Assembly: GCF_029714185.1 (NCBI RefSeq)
Contig: NZ_CP121671.1
Span: 310,001 to 374,000 of the forward strand
Direction: 5' to 3'
Length of the DNA stretch: 64,000 bases
Source of the DNA: Halobacillus naozhouensis
Lineage (GTDB): Bacteria > Bacillota > Bacilli > Bacillales > Halobacillaceae
In this document: in pieces, positions 7,978-16,146 of the stretch
Position numbering within the stretch: position 1 is the first letter of the stretch
Layout of the letters: each line of letters begins with the position of its first letter
Program-made: the position numbers and the translations under genes
The notes under the pieces: model-generated
Database searches by the model: none
What the model was told of the DNA's origin: nothing
Seen by the model: the letters and a program-made list of their open reading frames with translations, nothing else

Positions 7978-9229
7978 TTTTAATGTGGGAGAGGTAACAG
8001 TCGGCGGCTCGTTTGTATTTTCCTAACTCATAGAAGTGATCCCCAAGCTTTTGATAGAGTGTTTCAAGTGGTTCTTTATCTGTTCCTTCTTCAAAATAAG
8101 TAATACAGCTTTCTAACCCTTGCTCGTAATGGACTTGGTCTCCTGTCTGTCTATAGTAATCAAGAAAGGACTCGAGCAGGTAGTAGTGGTCAGCGTCATC
8201 TCTAATCTCTTCTTTAGCTTTCTTAAAGATTCTTAGAGCTTGTGTCAACTCTCCCTCTTGTAAATAAGCCTTACATAAGGAATGGTAAGAGATTTGTTTG
8301 TTGGCTGAAATTCCTTCTAGTTCCTTCAGTTTAAGAGCGCTTTCTAAAAAGGAACAGGCTTTTTTGATTTGCCCTAAATTCCTCATCACCACCCCTTTAT
8401 TGTGAAGAATCTGCGCAAGTAAATAACGGTTTTTGTCTTTCTCAGACTGTTCCTGGGCTTGATTCAGAAAACCCATAGCTTCTTCATATTGTTTTTGGTT
8501 TAGATAGATGATTCCAAGTAAGTTCAAGATCATGCTTACATCTTCTGTTTGATTAAGACTTTCATAATAGGTTTGAACCTCTTTGCAATAATTTATTGCC
8601 ATCTGATAATCCTCAAGGGCATTTGACAAAACGGCCCGATTATAAGTAAGAGCTGCCTTGATAGGAAGGGGACTTTTGGCAAGGGAAAAGTCCTGATAAT
8701 GACATAAACTGCTTTGGTAATCAGCTTGCTGATAGTATCTGATGCCCTGACAGTAGTGATAAGCATTTCTAAGGTAGAGGGGTAAATCTTCAAGTACATA
8801 TTCGTGTAGAAAAGCTTTAATATATAGGTCATAAACTTTCTTTGCTTCCTTAACCATTCGGGCTTTGCAATAGTAGCTGCACCTTAATAACAGAAAGTAC
8901 ATTTCTTGATTTACGTTGGATAAATATTCATAATAATTCTCATCTATGGCTTCAATAAGGGGAGCTGCCTTGTCTAGATCGGTAATGATAAACAATTGTA
9001 ACTGGTTGAGGACATGGTGTACTTCATGATCCTCCGTTTCATATTTATTAAAAAAAGCTTCTGGCAACCCTAAGGTATTAGATATGACTTGCAGAGTATG
9101 TACGCCTGGACGCCGGTGACCATTTTCTATCTTACTAAGATGCGCTGTAGAAAGATGTTTTCCTCCAAGTTGTTGCAGGGTCATGTTGTGTAACTTACGG
9201 TAGATAGAAATTCTCCTGCCAATATCCAA
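7949..9229 (-). CDS. HTH (XRE)-TPR transcriptional regulator, RRNPP/PlcR-like architecture
   Basis: 426 aa. It starts at TTG (9229) with SD GGAGGTG 5-6 nt upstream. Residues 1-60 form an XRE helix-turn-helix (RISIYRKLHNMTLQQLGGKHLSTAHLSK-type, read in parts). Residues about 70-415 are helical TPR-like repeats, for example YLNQKQYEEAMGFLNQAQE and FYELGKYKRAADCY. This layout resembles NprR/PlcR-type peptide-responsive regulators, but no signal-peptide gene is visible beside it. The last nine residues (TTSGIPNFG) are read from palindrome copy A, so the native C-terminus may have been replaced by the repeat. Confidence 0.8.
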   Translation of the reverse strand: MDIGRRISIYRKLHNMTLQQLGGKHLSTAHLSKIENGHRRPGVHTLQVISNTLGLPEAFFNKYETEDHEVHHVLNQLQLFIITDLDKAAPLIEAIDENYYEYLSNVNQEMYFLLLRCSYYCKARMVKEAKKVYDLYIKAFLHEYVLEDLPLYLRNAYHYCQGIRYYQQADYQSSLCHYQDFSLAKSPLPIKAALTYNRAVLSNALEDYQMAINYCKEVQTYYESLNQTEDVSMILNLLGIIYLNQKQYEEAMGFLNQAQEQSEKDKNRYLLAQILHNKGVVMRNLGQIKKACSFLESALKLKELEGISANKQISYHSLCKAYLQEGELTQALRIFKKAKEEIRDDADHYYLLESFLDYYRQTGDQVHYEQGLESCITYFEEGTDKEPLETLYQKLGDHFYELGKYKRAADCYLSHIKTTSGIPNFG

Positions 9230-9413
9230 AGTTCTACACCTCCTTGAAAAAATTCCCTATCTCTATCATACAGGAATCGACAATTTAATAATAGGTCTAA
9301 AGTTATATAAAAATGGAATAGCTGTAAAATTATAAGCACTTCTTAATTTTCAGCTTTATTTTTTAATGCACACTTGCTTTTTTGTCCCATGATAATAGTT
9401 CAATAAAAAGATT

Positions 9414-9439
9414 TGAAAATATATGAAATATAGTACGAT
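9414..9439 (+). promoter_or_regulatory. Possible ECF-type promoter upstream of the orphan sigma gene
   Basis: TGAAAA (9414-9419), 16 nt, then CGAT (9436-9439). This resembles the TGAAAC-N16-CG layout of Bacillus ECF sigma promoters, which would fit autoregulation. The match is short and AT-rich. Confidence 0.3.
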
Positions 9440-9494
9440 TAGATTATAAAAACAGAACGAATGAGTGTAGGGATATACAATGGAGTGGGGCAAA

Positions 9495-10028
9495 ATGGAA
9501 AAAGATAAAGAGACAATGCTGACAGAAGCAATGAACCATGAATATTCAACGTTACTGCGCACCGCACAGTCATATGTGAAAGATGTAATGATAGCTGAAG
9601 ATATGGTCCAGGAGGCGTTTTTGAAGGCATATGAAAAATTCGATTCTTTTCAGCAGGGAAATAGTCTTCGAGCCTGGATATTTAGAATAATGATCAATCA
9701 ATGTAAAGACCATCTTCGCAGCTACACCTGTCGAAAAGTGGCACCATGGGAGGATCAATGGCTCCATGCTGTACAGGCAGACCAGCAGAATCCACTGTCC
9801 ATCATGGTGGAAAAGGAAGATTATGATAGTATTCATGAAGCAATCGGGCTATTGCAGCCTGATTATCATGAAGCGGTACAGCTTTACTATTTTAGGGAAT
9901 TATCTGTTAAACAAATGTCCTTAGCCCTTCATATGAATGAAAACACGTTAAAGACGCGGATGAAACGGGCTCGTGATCATCTAGGACAGCGTCTGGAAAA
10001 TCATAAAGAAAGAGTTTATTCTGCCTAA
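9495..10028 (+). CDS. ECF RNA polymerase sigma factor, no adjacent anti-sigma
   Basis: 177 aa from the ATG at 9495 (SD GGAG, 9 nt); an in-frame ATG at 9480 is possible. Region 2: YSTLLRTAQSYVKDVMIAEDMVQEAFLKAYEKF-type core with the conserved D-x-V-Q-E-x-F. RAWIFRIMINQCKDHLR follows. Region 4 (about 120-165) has the helix-turn-helix LSVKQMSLALHMNENTLKTRMKRAR. It would direct core RNA polymerase to stress-type promoters. No anti-sigma gene follows; a strong terminator and a convergent gene come next, so its control must lie elsewhere or be transcriptional. Confidence 0.88.
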   Translation: MEKDKETMLTEAMNHEYSTLLRTAQSYVKDVMIAEDMVQEAFLKAYEKFDSFQQGNSLRAWIFRIMINQCKDHLRSYTCRKVAPWEDQWLHAVQADQQNPLSIMVEKEDYDSIHEAIGLLQPDYHEAVQLYYFRELSVKQMSLALHMNENTLKTRMKRARDHLGQRLENHKERVYSA

Positions 10029-10040
10029 AGCACTGCATGT

Positions 10041-10083
10041 AAAAAAAGCTGAGCACCTCTAGTCGAGGAGCTCAGCCTTTTTC
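10041..10083. terminator. Bidirectional terminator between sigma gene and SCO gene
   Basis: Arms GCTGAGCACCTC (10048-10059) and GAGGAGCTCAGC (10065-10076) with one mismatched pair. An A run lies before and a T run after, so it works for both convergent genes. Confidence 0.88.
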
Positions 10084-10667
10084 TATTCAGCAGCAATTTT
10101 GACGTCTTCAACAATTTGTTCATAGGGAACTTCTGATGAGCCTCTATAATATTTTACAACTTTCCCCTCTTGATTAACTAAGAAAAACTGGGATCCGTGA
10201 GCCACTTGATCAGCGCCTTCCGGCTTATCGGCGATCGTATGGAAGCTTTCTTTAGCAAATGTTTCGATCTTATCTTGGTTGTAACCTGTAACAAATGTCC
10301 AATTGCTAAAATCTGCCCCTTGAGCAGAAGCGAATTTCTTCAGCTTTTCTGGCGTGTCCACTTTAGGGTCAACACTGAATGATACGATTTCGGCTTCGAC
10401 CCCTTCATCTTTAAGCATATCCTGGATTTTAGCCATATTACGAGTCATAGGTGGGCACACTGTCGTACAGGAGGTAAAGATGAAATCAGCGAGCCATACC
10501 TTTCCTTTCATCTCTTCGATCGAAAAATCCTCTTTATCCTGGGTGGTGGCCTTGATACTGCCCACTTTCCAATTCAGCGGATCTTCTAGCTCTTTAGTAC
10601 CGCAACTGGCCAGGATAAGGACAACAGTTATAAGTAATATAGGTATAATCAAACGTTTATGATTCAT
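10083..10667 (-). CDS. SCO1/SenC family copper chaperone lipoprotein (YpmQ-like)
   Basis: 194 aa. Lipoprotein signal with lipobox LASC (Cys22). The thioredoxin-like domain carries the copper-binding CxxxC (Cys67 and Cys71 in SCTTVCPPM) and the distant His157 (VAHGSQFFL), the full SCO ligand set. It assembles the CuA site of cytochrome c oxidase on the outside of the membrane and may act as a thiol reductase. Length and motifs match B. subtilis YpmQ (BsSco). SD GAGAGGGTGCCC precedes the ATG. Single gene sharing a terminator with the sigma gene. Confidence 0.92.
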   Translation of the reverse strand: MNHKRLIIPILLITVVLILASCGTKELEDPLNWKVGSIKATTQDKEDFSIEEMKGKVWLADFIFTSCTTVCPPMTRNMAKIQDMLKDEGVEAEIVSFSVDPKVDTPEKLKKFASAQGADFSNWTFVTGYNQDKIETFAKESFHTIADKPEGADQVAHGSQFFLVNQEGKVVKYYRGSSEVPYEQIVEDVKIAAE

Positions 10668-10863
10668 AAGGGCACCCTCTCTTCCTTTGTTTCTATACCT
10701 CAGTTTACGACTCTGTGATAGTCAGGTCAATTTTATAAAAGGTACATTTAGGGATGTCTGTGCAAACGTCAAGAAGTATTCACAAATTGACGGCAGGTTT
10801 CTACATATTTTGGATCGTTTCGGGGGAGAATAATGAACTAAGAAATGTCAGTGAGGGATGCTT

Positions 10864-11646
10864 ATGCCTTATTTTACAAATCAATTTGGGCAACGGTTAT
10901 TTTATGAAGATGTGGGGCATGGAGAGGTGCTTTTGTTTCTCCATCCGCCGGGGATGGGGAGAAAAGTGTTCAAGCAGCAGCATGAACTTGCCGATTACTA
11001 TCGGCTTATTATTCCTGATCTGAGTGGCCATGGAGATTCAGATACGACTGATCTCTCCCCAAGCCTGGAAGACTTTGCGGAAGAAATTAAACAATTGATC
11101 GATGTTTTACATATTGATCAAATCATTCTTGTCGGGTACTCGGCTGGAGGAGCCGTAGCTCAATATTTTGCTCTTCAATACCCCAATAAGGTTAAAGCAC
11201 TTATCTTATCAGGTGCATTTCCTTTCGTTGATACGTTCTTTTTACGCTTTGAGTTCAGTATGGGCATGAGATGGGTAAAAAAAAGTCCACGGACTCTTGC
11301 CATGCTGTTAGGAAAATCCCATTTTAGAAGGCCAGAATACAAACAAGAACTGCGTGAACACATGAACAAGTCAGACCCTAAGGTATGGTATGAGTTTTAT
11401 AAGCAGGCCTTTAATCATGATTGCCGACAAGATTTGGACCAATTAAAGATTCCTATCCTATTAATGTATGGGGAAAGGGCAATCTGGATCAATCACCACG
11501 CAAAGTTTTACCGTGCCTGTCCCGATGCCACTTTAGTTATTGTGGATCGTGCATTGCACCAGCTTCCAGCCACCCACTGGCCGATCTTTAATCAGTCTAT
11601 TATCGATTTCATCGAACGTAAAATAGGAAAAAAAACAGCCAAGTGA
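10864..11646 (+). CDS. Alpha/beta hydrolase
   Basis: 260 aa from the ATG at 10864, chosen because GAGGG lies 6 nt upstream; the ATG at 10858 would have no spacing. Oxyanion region FLHPPGMG (26-32), nucleophile elbow GYSAGG with Ser93, a lid region about 120-195, strand ILLMYGERAIWI, and a candidate catalytic His in LHQLPATHW near the C-terminus. A cytosolic esterase/lactonase-like or hydrolytic role is the family norm; substrate unknown. It ends in a terminator hairpin that overlaps its stop codon. Confidence 0.85.
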   Translation: MPYFTNQFGQRLFYEDVGHGEVLLFLHPPGMGRKVFKQQHELADYYRLIIPDLSGHGDSDTTDLSPSLEDFAEEIKQLIDVLHIDQIILVGYSAGGAVAQYFALQYPNKVKALILSGAFPFVDTFFLRFEFSMGMRWVKKSPRTLAMLLGKSHFRRPEYKQELREHMNKSDPKVWYEFYKQAFNHDCRQDLDQLKIPILLMYGERAIWINHHAKFYRACPDATLVIVDRALHQLPATHWPIFNQSIIDFIERKIGKKTAK

Positions 11647-11668
11647 TCCCAGTCACTTGGCTGTTTTC
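11633..11668. terminator. Bidirectional terminator overlapping two stop codons
   Basis: AACAGCCAAGTGA, TCCCA loop, then the complementary arm ending GGCTGTT. The left arm includes the hydrolase stop codon and the right arm the last codons of the convergent gene. Confidence 0.85.
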
Positions 11669-13080
11669 AGGTCAAAAGTGAACTCATGATTAATTCGCTG
11701 ACTGATGGCTGCTTCTTTAACAGTAAAGGTTAACTCATCGGCACCCATAATGGAGTGGGCAGAAACTGAGATGTTCAGTGATTTATGGTCAGGAGAAAAA
11801 ACATGGACCTCATCTTTGCTGCCTTGATCGTTCTCTACGATTACCGGTTTTTGGGAATAATCCGTTCCCATGACGAAACTATCGTGAGGAGCAAGGGATA
11901 TGGCTTGTTCTTCCCGTGTTGGTTTAAATGTGAAAATGAAGCGTGATTGACCAGGAAGATGATAGATCTTCTTTTTTAAATAAACATGAGTGTTATGCAA
12001 AGCGGCTACTTTTTGATGAACATCAACTACTTTGCCTTTACTGTTTTTCCCTATATTTTCTTTGAAATCAGTGACATCTACAGTAAAGGAATAGCCATCG
12101 TCTGATTTTAGGCCAACTTGTTCAAGTTGAAAAGTTAAGGAATCAGGCATTTTTTCAAAAGGGGGGAATTCAGCCACATACATTTCCTGATTTTCCCCGT
12201 ATGGCGCTAGAAACCTTACCTCTTTTTCTTCCCCGTAATTCGACTTGATGGACGCTTGAAAAAAGTTGGTAATCGGTAAGGACTGGTGATTCATATCCAA
12301 GATGATTCGCGTCTCCGTCAACCCAGCTTCTGCTTTTTTAAGCTCTATAGATAGCCCTTTCTCCTGATAGGTTTTTTTCAATTTTGCAGTCCTTAATATA
12401 CTATCTCCAGGTTCATAGGTGAAATGGATGGGAGCTGCATCTGTCTTATAGCGGTCCCCATTTACTTCAACATGAAGAGCGGTAAGCACCGTCTGATCAA
12501 AGGGTACCCCTTTCCTGTTTCGAAAAGAAGTATTATTCTTCAGCCGAACAGGGGGTATCGTTGCGTAGGTGTACAGTTTTCCGTTATAAGCGATTGAGTG
12601 CTCTGGATCAGTGATAAGTACTTTCAGGGATTGCATCGGAAGATCCCCGTCTAAAGCCTCCATTTGAACATCAGCAATAGCAGCCGGAAGCTCTTCCATG
12701 TTTTTTTTATGTTTATAATCTTTAATTATACTAAGGTCGTAACTGTAATAGATTAAAATACGATTTCTTGTATACCATACATGATTTAAAAATAAGCTCC
12801 CTTTGTGTTGGGGTATTGAATATTCCTGATTCGGTGAGGAGACGATTCCAAGTGTTTTAGCCTTCATGATTCCGGGTGTCAGCTTCTCATAAAATTGACT
12901 AACTTCATCTTTGCTCTTGGCGGTCTTTACGTTATCGGGGAGATTCACTTGAGTCATGGAAGGTAACGTTTCTTGGGTCAATTTGGGTTTTGTCCCCTTA
13001 TCCATAGACAACTGGACAGCGACAGCGAAGGTGATGAGGAGGATGGCAATCCCGCCCCATTTTAGTTTTCTGCTTTTCAT
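11653..13080 (-). CDS. Unrecognised membrane-anchored extracellular protein
   Basis: 475 aa. One N-terminal membrane anchor (about residues 9-25, GGIAILLITFAVAVQL) after a basic KSRKLK start, then a long soluble outside region rich in beta-strand patterns. No catalytic motif, repeat or lipobox was recognised. The domain layout (anchor plus two or three beta-rich blocks, for example PIHFTYEPGD and SRFIFTFKP) recalls DUF4179/anti-sigma-associated or YfkD-like surface proteins, but no firm family can be named. The SD (AAGGG) is rather far from ATG. It stands alone and shares a terminator with the hydrolase. Confidence 0.6.
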   Translation of the reverse strand: MKSRKLKWGGIAILLITFAVAVQLSMDKGTKPKLTQETLPSMTQVNLPDNVKTAKSKDEVSQFYEKLTPGIMKAKTLGIVSSPNQEYSIPQHKGSLFLNHVWYTRNRILIYYSYDLSIIKDYKHKKNMEELPAAIADVQMEALDGDLPMQSLKVLITDPEHSIAYNGKLYTYATIPPVRLKNNTSFRNRKGVPFDQTVLTALHVEVNGDRYKTDAAPIHFTYEPGDSILRTAKLKKTYQEKGLSIELKKAEAGLTETRIILDMNHQSLPITNFFQASIKSNYGEEKEVRFLAPYGENQEMYVAEFPPFEKMPDSLTFQLEQVGLKSDDGYSFTVDVTDFKENIGKNSKGKVVDVHQKVAALHNTHVYLKKKIYHLPGQSRFIFTFKPTREEQAISLAPHDSFVMGTDYSQKPVIVENDQGSKDEVHVFSPDHKSLNISVSAHSIMGADELTFTVKEAAISQRINHEFTFDLKTAK

Positions 13081-13218
13081 AAACAGGTCGAACCCTTTCT
13101 CGGCCTCGCACGACTTGGGGCCGATCGACGGTACCTCTGTCGTTTCTACCAGGCACTATTGGTTGGTATCTACATAGTAACAGAATAGTTAGAAAAGTGA
13201 ATAGGTTGTACCATAAAA

Positions 13219-13256
13219 ATAAGCTTTGCCTCAAGGTTGAAGACAAAGCTTATTTC
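13219..13256 (-). terminator. Terminator of the small 58-aa gene
   Basis: AATAAGCTTTG and CAAAGCTTATT arms with a 15-nt loop, followed on the minus strand by TTTTTA. The arm overlaps the stop codon of the small gene. Confidence 0.75.
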
Positions 13257-13426
13257 GTGTCATCTTCTGAATAATGTTCATACATGGCATCCGATTCTTG
13301 TTCGTTTTCGATATCTTTTTCTTCATGCTTATGGTCGAAGGCATCGTTAAGTTTTGCCCGTTTCCTGAAGGAGTTGGCTAATTCATTTGTGACATGTTCT
13401 TTTTCTTTGCGTTTTTTATCACTCAT
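13250..13426 (-). CDS. Small highly charged hypothetical protein (58 aa)
   Basis: Begins MSDKKRKEKEHVTNELANSF and ends YEHYSEDDTK. The ideal SD AGGAGGAT lies 6-7 nt before the ATG and a terminator follows immediately, so it is very likely expressed. Very rich in Lys, Glu and Asp, with no hydrophobic segment, like small stress or spore-associated soluble proteins of Bacillaceae. Function not recognised. Confidence 0.7.
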   Translation of the reverse strand: MSDKKRKEKEHVTNELANSFRKRAKLNDAFDHKHEEKDIENEQESDAMYEHYSEDDTK

Positions 13427-13629
13427 TGGTAAATCCTCCTATCTTCTTTAAATCCTTTTCCTTGTTAGAGACAACCGTAAACCTTTGTGTAGAGTTAATG
13501 AAAAAAGACTCCGATAGTAAAAGCAACGAAAGAGATGATGTGATCCTAAGTAGAGCAGGTGAAGGAAAGTAACTCAGAAAGTTGGACACCCTTGGAACGT
13601 ACTTAAACAGCTATTCTTCCCGGTTTGGT

Positions 13630-13922
13630 TTTATGGCAGTGGAAAGGATAGAGTCTATATTAACGGACCTTTAGAGTAAAAGGTTTCAGGACAACAGTCT
13701 TCTTTTAGTTTAGACGATTTTGCTTGGATCATACATCCAAAGATGTGGTACATGTACTGGAATCTCTCCAGAGTCAACAGGGGGGAGCCGTTTCATTTAA
13801 ACTATCTGCTGAAGGTGTAGAAACAGATGAGCACATTGCCTATTTAAGTAACAAGGGATGTTATGAATATAAAGGGTATTACTATAGCAAACCTCTCTCT
13901 GTAAAAAGCGTGCAGCCATGCT
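13630..13922 (+). pseudogene. Decayed EAL-domain (c-di-GMP phosphodiesterase) remnant
   Basis: The EAL C-terminal signature is clear in one frame: AEGVETDEHIAYLSNKGC and EYKGYYYSKPLS (about 13815-13900), preceded by VVHVLESL. Another frame carries FSLDDF (about 13704-13721), the conserved pattern that normally continues GTGYSSL. A further fragment VERIESILTDL (about 13636-13672) resembles the TESIL motif. About 45-50 codons between SLDDF and VVHVLESL are missing and the frame changes, so this is a broken gene with internal deletion. The rest of the 13427-14019 gap shows nothing else. Confidence 0.7.
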
Positions 13923-14019
13923 AATGGTTGCACGTTCTGTTTTTGAAGTATGATACACTTATTGAAAGAGTTTATCTTCGGATTCAATGATTAACACTTG
14001 CAGAGAAATGGGTGGGGCT

Positions 14020-14613
14020 ATGAGAGAAATGCTTAAAGTTTACAGTGAATGGTTAACGCCGATTGGGGAAAAGGAGAGGGAAGACGTTCATCGTGATGGA
14101 GATTGGCATGAAAGTTTTCATTGCTGGTTTTACCAGCATGAAGAGAACCAAAGTTTGATCTACTTTCAAAAACGTTCTGACAGTAAGAAAGACTTTCCCA
14201 GCCTTTTCGACATTACTGCTGCTGGTCATATTAAAGCAGGGGAGAGCAGGGTCAATGGCGGCTTGCGTGAAATTGAAGAGGAGCTTGGTTTGAAAATAAC
14301 GGAGGACCAATTGAATTACACCGGATTTTACAAAGAAGAGCTGCTCTTTAAAACGATTAAAGACCGGGAAATCTGCCATATTTATTTATGCCCCTATGAG
14401 GATCGTATGGAGCTGACGATCAATGAGGAAGTTACAGATGTTGTACAGATTGACCTTGAAGACTTTCTAAGCATGCTTTCAAAAAAACGCCCGGATCTCA
14501 TTGCTAAATCCATGTTGACTGGTGAAGATCTTCCGCTATTCCGCTCAAACTTTTGCCCCCACCATTTTAATTATTATCAGCATGTAGTGCAGGCCATATT
14601 ACAGACGCGCTAG
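14020..14613 (+). CDS. Nudix hydrolase
   Basis: 197 aa from the ATG at 14020 (a GGTGGGG SD lies close; the ATG at 14029 is possible, the one at 13987 lacks an SD). The complete Nudix box runs from Gly69 to Leu91: Gly69, Glu75, Arg83-Glu84, Glu87-Glu88, Gly90. The upstream part (DVHRDGDWHESFHCWFY) resembles isopentenyl-diphosphate isomerase-like and YfcD-type Nudix proteins. It would hydrolyse a nucleoside diphosphate-linked compound in the cytoplasm; substrate unknown. It precedes the gamma-lyase gene but that gene has its own promoter. Confidence 0.88.
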   Translation: MREMLKVYSEWLTPIGEKEREDVHRDGDWHESFHCWFYQHEENQSLIYFQKRSDSKKDFPSLFDITAAGHIKAGESRVNGGLREIEEELGLKITEDQLNYTGFYKEELLFKTIKDREICHIYLCPYEDRMELTINEEVTDVVQIDLEDFLSMLSKKRPDLIAKSMLTGEDLPLFRSNFCPHHFNYYQHVVQAILQTR

Positions 14614-14623
14614 AGCTCGATTA

Positions 14624-14653
14624 TTGACAGAATATTGCGTTGATCTATATACT
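14624..14653 (+). promoter_or_regulatory. Sigma-A-type promoter of the PLP gamma-lyase gene
   Basis: TTGACA (14624-14629), 18-nt spacer, TATACT (14648-14653), 32 bp before the start codon. Confidence 0.6.
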
Positions 14654-14685
14654 TTAATGCATTCATGGAAAAAAGGAGCGAACTT

Positions 14686-15831
14686 ATGAGTCATTCATCT
14701 TTTGAAACGCGTGTTGTGCATAATAAAATAGAGCAAGAGAGCGCTGTACATAGTAAATCAACACCGATCTATCAAACCTCTTCGTTTACTTTTAAAGACC
14801 TGGATCATTTAGAAAGTTACTATGAAGGAGAGACGGCTTTTTCTTATTCGCGAGAGAACAATCCTAACACAGAAGAATTAGGACAGGCAGTGGCAAATCT
14901 CGAAGGAACGGAGGCAGGCGTTGCCGCATCTTCCGGTACCTCTGCCATTTTAGCTGGAATTCTTGCTGTTGTTCAGGCGGGGGATCATATTGTAGCTGCT
15001 GAAGATCTTTATGGAGGAACCTATAACTTGATTACTAAAGAGCTAACCAGCTTTGGTATTGAGGTTACAGTCGTATCTTTTGCTGATCAAAAGGCAGTTG
15101 AGCAGGCTATTCAGGAAAATACGAAACTACTCTACACTGAATCAGTATCTAATCCATTTTTAAGAGTAGAAGACCTGGGGGGACTTGTAAAGATTGCCCG
15201 CAAACACGGCTTATTCACAATGGTCGATAACACATTTGCAACGCCGTATTTACTTCAGCCTTGCAAGCAGGGAATCGACATAGTTGTTCATAGTGCTACG
15301 AAATACATTGGCGGCCATAGTGATGTTACGTCAGGGGTAGTAGCTGGCAGCAAGGAAATTATGGAGCAGGCGAAGCGTAAAGTGATTTCTCTTGGGGCAA
15401 ATTTAAGTCCTTATGAAGCCTGGCTGACCCAAAGAGGGGCAAAGACACTAGCTCTGAGGATGAAACAGCAGTCAGCCAATGCAATGGAAGTGGCTGAATC
15501 CCTACAGCAGGAGGAACTCGTGGAACGCGTTTATTACCCTGAGCATGTCTCTGAAAATGGACATGGAGCGATTGTTACGATCGAACTTAGCAGGGAAATA
15601 GATATTGAAAAGTTCTTTCGGTCTTTAGGGTGGATCCAATTAACCCCAACCCTTGGAGGAGTGGAAACAACGGTTTCGTATCCCATCAAAACTTCCCATC
15701 GAACACTGACAGATGAGGAGAGGAACAAGATCGGCGTCAATGATTACGTTGTGAGATTGTCGATCGGGATAGAAGATCCAGCAGATATGGTGTCTCAATT
15801 TAAAGAATCGATTACTGGTTCTGTAAAATAA
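14686..15831 (+). CDS. Cys/Met metabolism PLP enzyme (methionine gamma-lyase / cystathionine gamma-synthase-lyase type)
   Basis: 381 aa from the ATG at 14686 (SD AAAAGGAG). PLP fold type I: PIYQTSSFTF near the N-terminus, ASSGTSAI phosphate-binding region, DNTFATPYL, and the PLP lysine Lys206 in SATKYIGGHSD. SAM-family context: the next operon is an S-box homocysteine synthesis operon. The family includes cystathionine gamma-synthase, gamma-lyase, O-acetylhomoserine sulfhydrylase and methionine gamma-lyase, and sequence reading cannot settle which. It has its own promoter and lies upstream of the S-box, so it is not under riboswitch control. Confidence 0.85.
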   Translation: MSHSSFETRVVHNKIEQESAVHSKSTPIYQTSSFTFKDLDHLESYYEGETAFSYSRENNPNTEELGQAVANLEGTEAGVAASSGTSAILAGILAVVQAGDHIVAAEDLYGGTYNLITKELTSFGIEVTVVSFADQKAVEQAIQENTKLLYTESVSNPFLRVEDLGGLVKIARKHGLFTMVDNTFATPYLLQPCKQGIDIVVHSATKYIGGHSDVTSGVVAGSKEIMEQAKRKVISLGANLSPYEAWLTQRGAKTLALRMKQQSANAMEVAESLQQEELVERVYYPEHVSENGHGAIVTIELSREIDIEKFFRSLGWIQLTPTLGGVETTVSYPIKTSHRTLTDEERNKIGVNDYVVRLSIGIEDPADMVSQFKESITGSVK

Positions 15832-15844
15832 TATTCAAAAATGA

Positions 15845-15874
15845 TTGACTTTTCTAATTGTTGTACTTTATAAT
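15845..15874 (+). promoter_or_regulatory. Sigma-A-type promoter of the S-box operon
   Basis: TTGACT (15845-15850), 18-nt spacer, TATAAT (15869-15874), about 34 bp before the riboswitch P1 stem. Confidence 0.7.
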
Positions 15875-15907
15875 TCATAAACATAGCCAAATTAAATAGT
15901 AAGTACT

Positions 15908-16013
15908 CTTATCAAGAGCGGCAGAGGGAATAGGCCCTGTGAAGCCCGGCAACCTTCAAACATCGGTTTGAAAAGGTGCCAAATCCTACAGATTTTCGAA
16001 TCTGAGAGATAAG
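15908..16013 (+). promoter_or_regulatory. SAM-I (S-box) riboswitch
   Basis: P1 arms CTTATC (15908-15913) and GATAAG (16008-16013) close the element. Conserved S-box blocks are all present in order: AAGAGCGGCAGAGGGA, GCCCTGTGAAGCCCGGCAACC, the P3 hairpin, GGTGCCAAATCC, and GAGAGATAAG. SAM binding is expected to favour the downstream terminator and switch off metY and the importer operon. An in-frame continuous leader of about 130 nt separates it from the metY start. Confidence 0.97.
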
Positions 16014-16031
16014 AGGAGGACCCGTTTATTC

Positions 16032-16064
16032 AAACCCCTCTTCTTATCGAAGAGGGGTTTTTTC
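16032..16064 (+). terminator. S-box expression-platform terminator
   Basis: AAACCCCTCTTC, TTATC loop, GAAGAGGGGTTT, then a T run. It lies between the aptamer and the metY SD. Confidence 0.93.
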
Positions 16065-16146
16065 GTATAGAAAATGTCCTGTTCCGAGCCTTCCTGAAGC
16101 CCTCTTGTCATTAAAATTCAACCCATTATTTGAGGAGGATGTAAAC

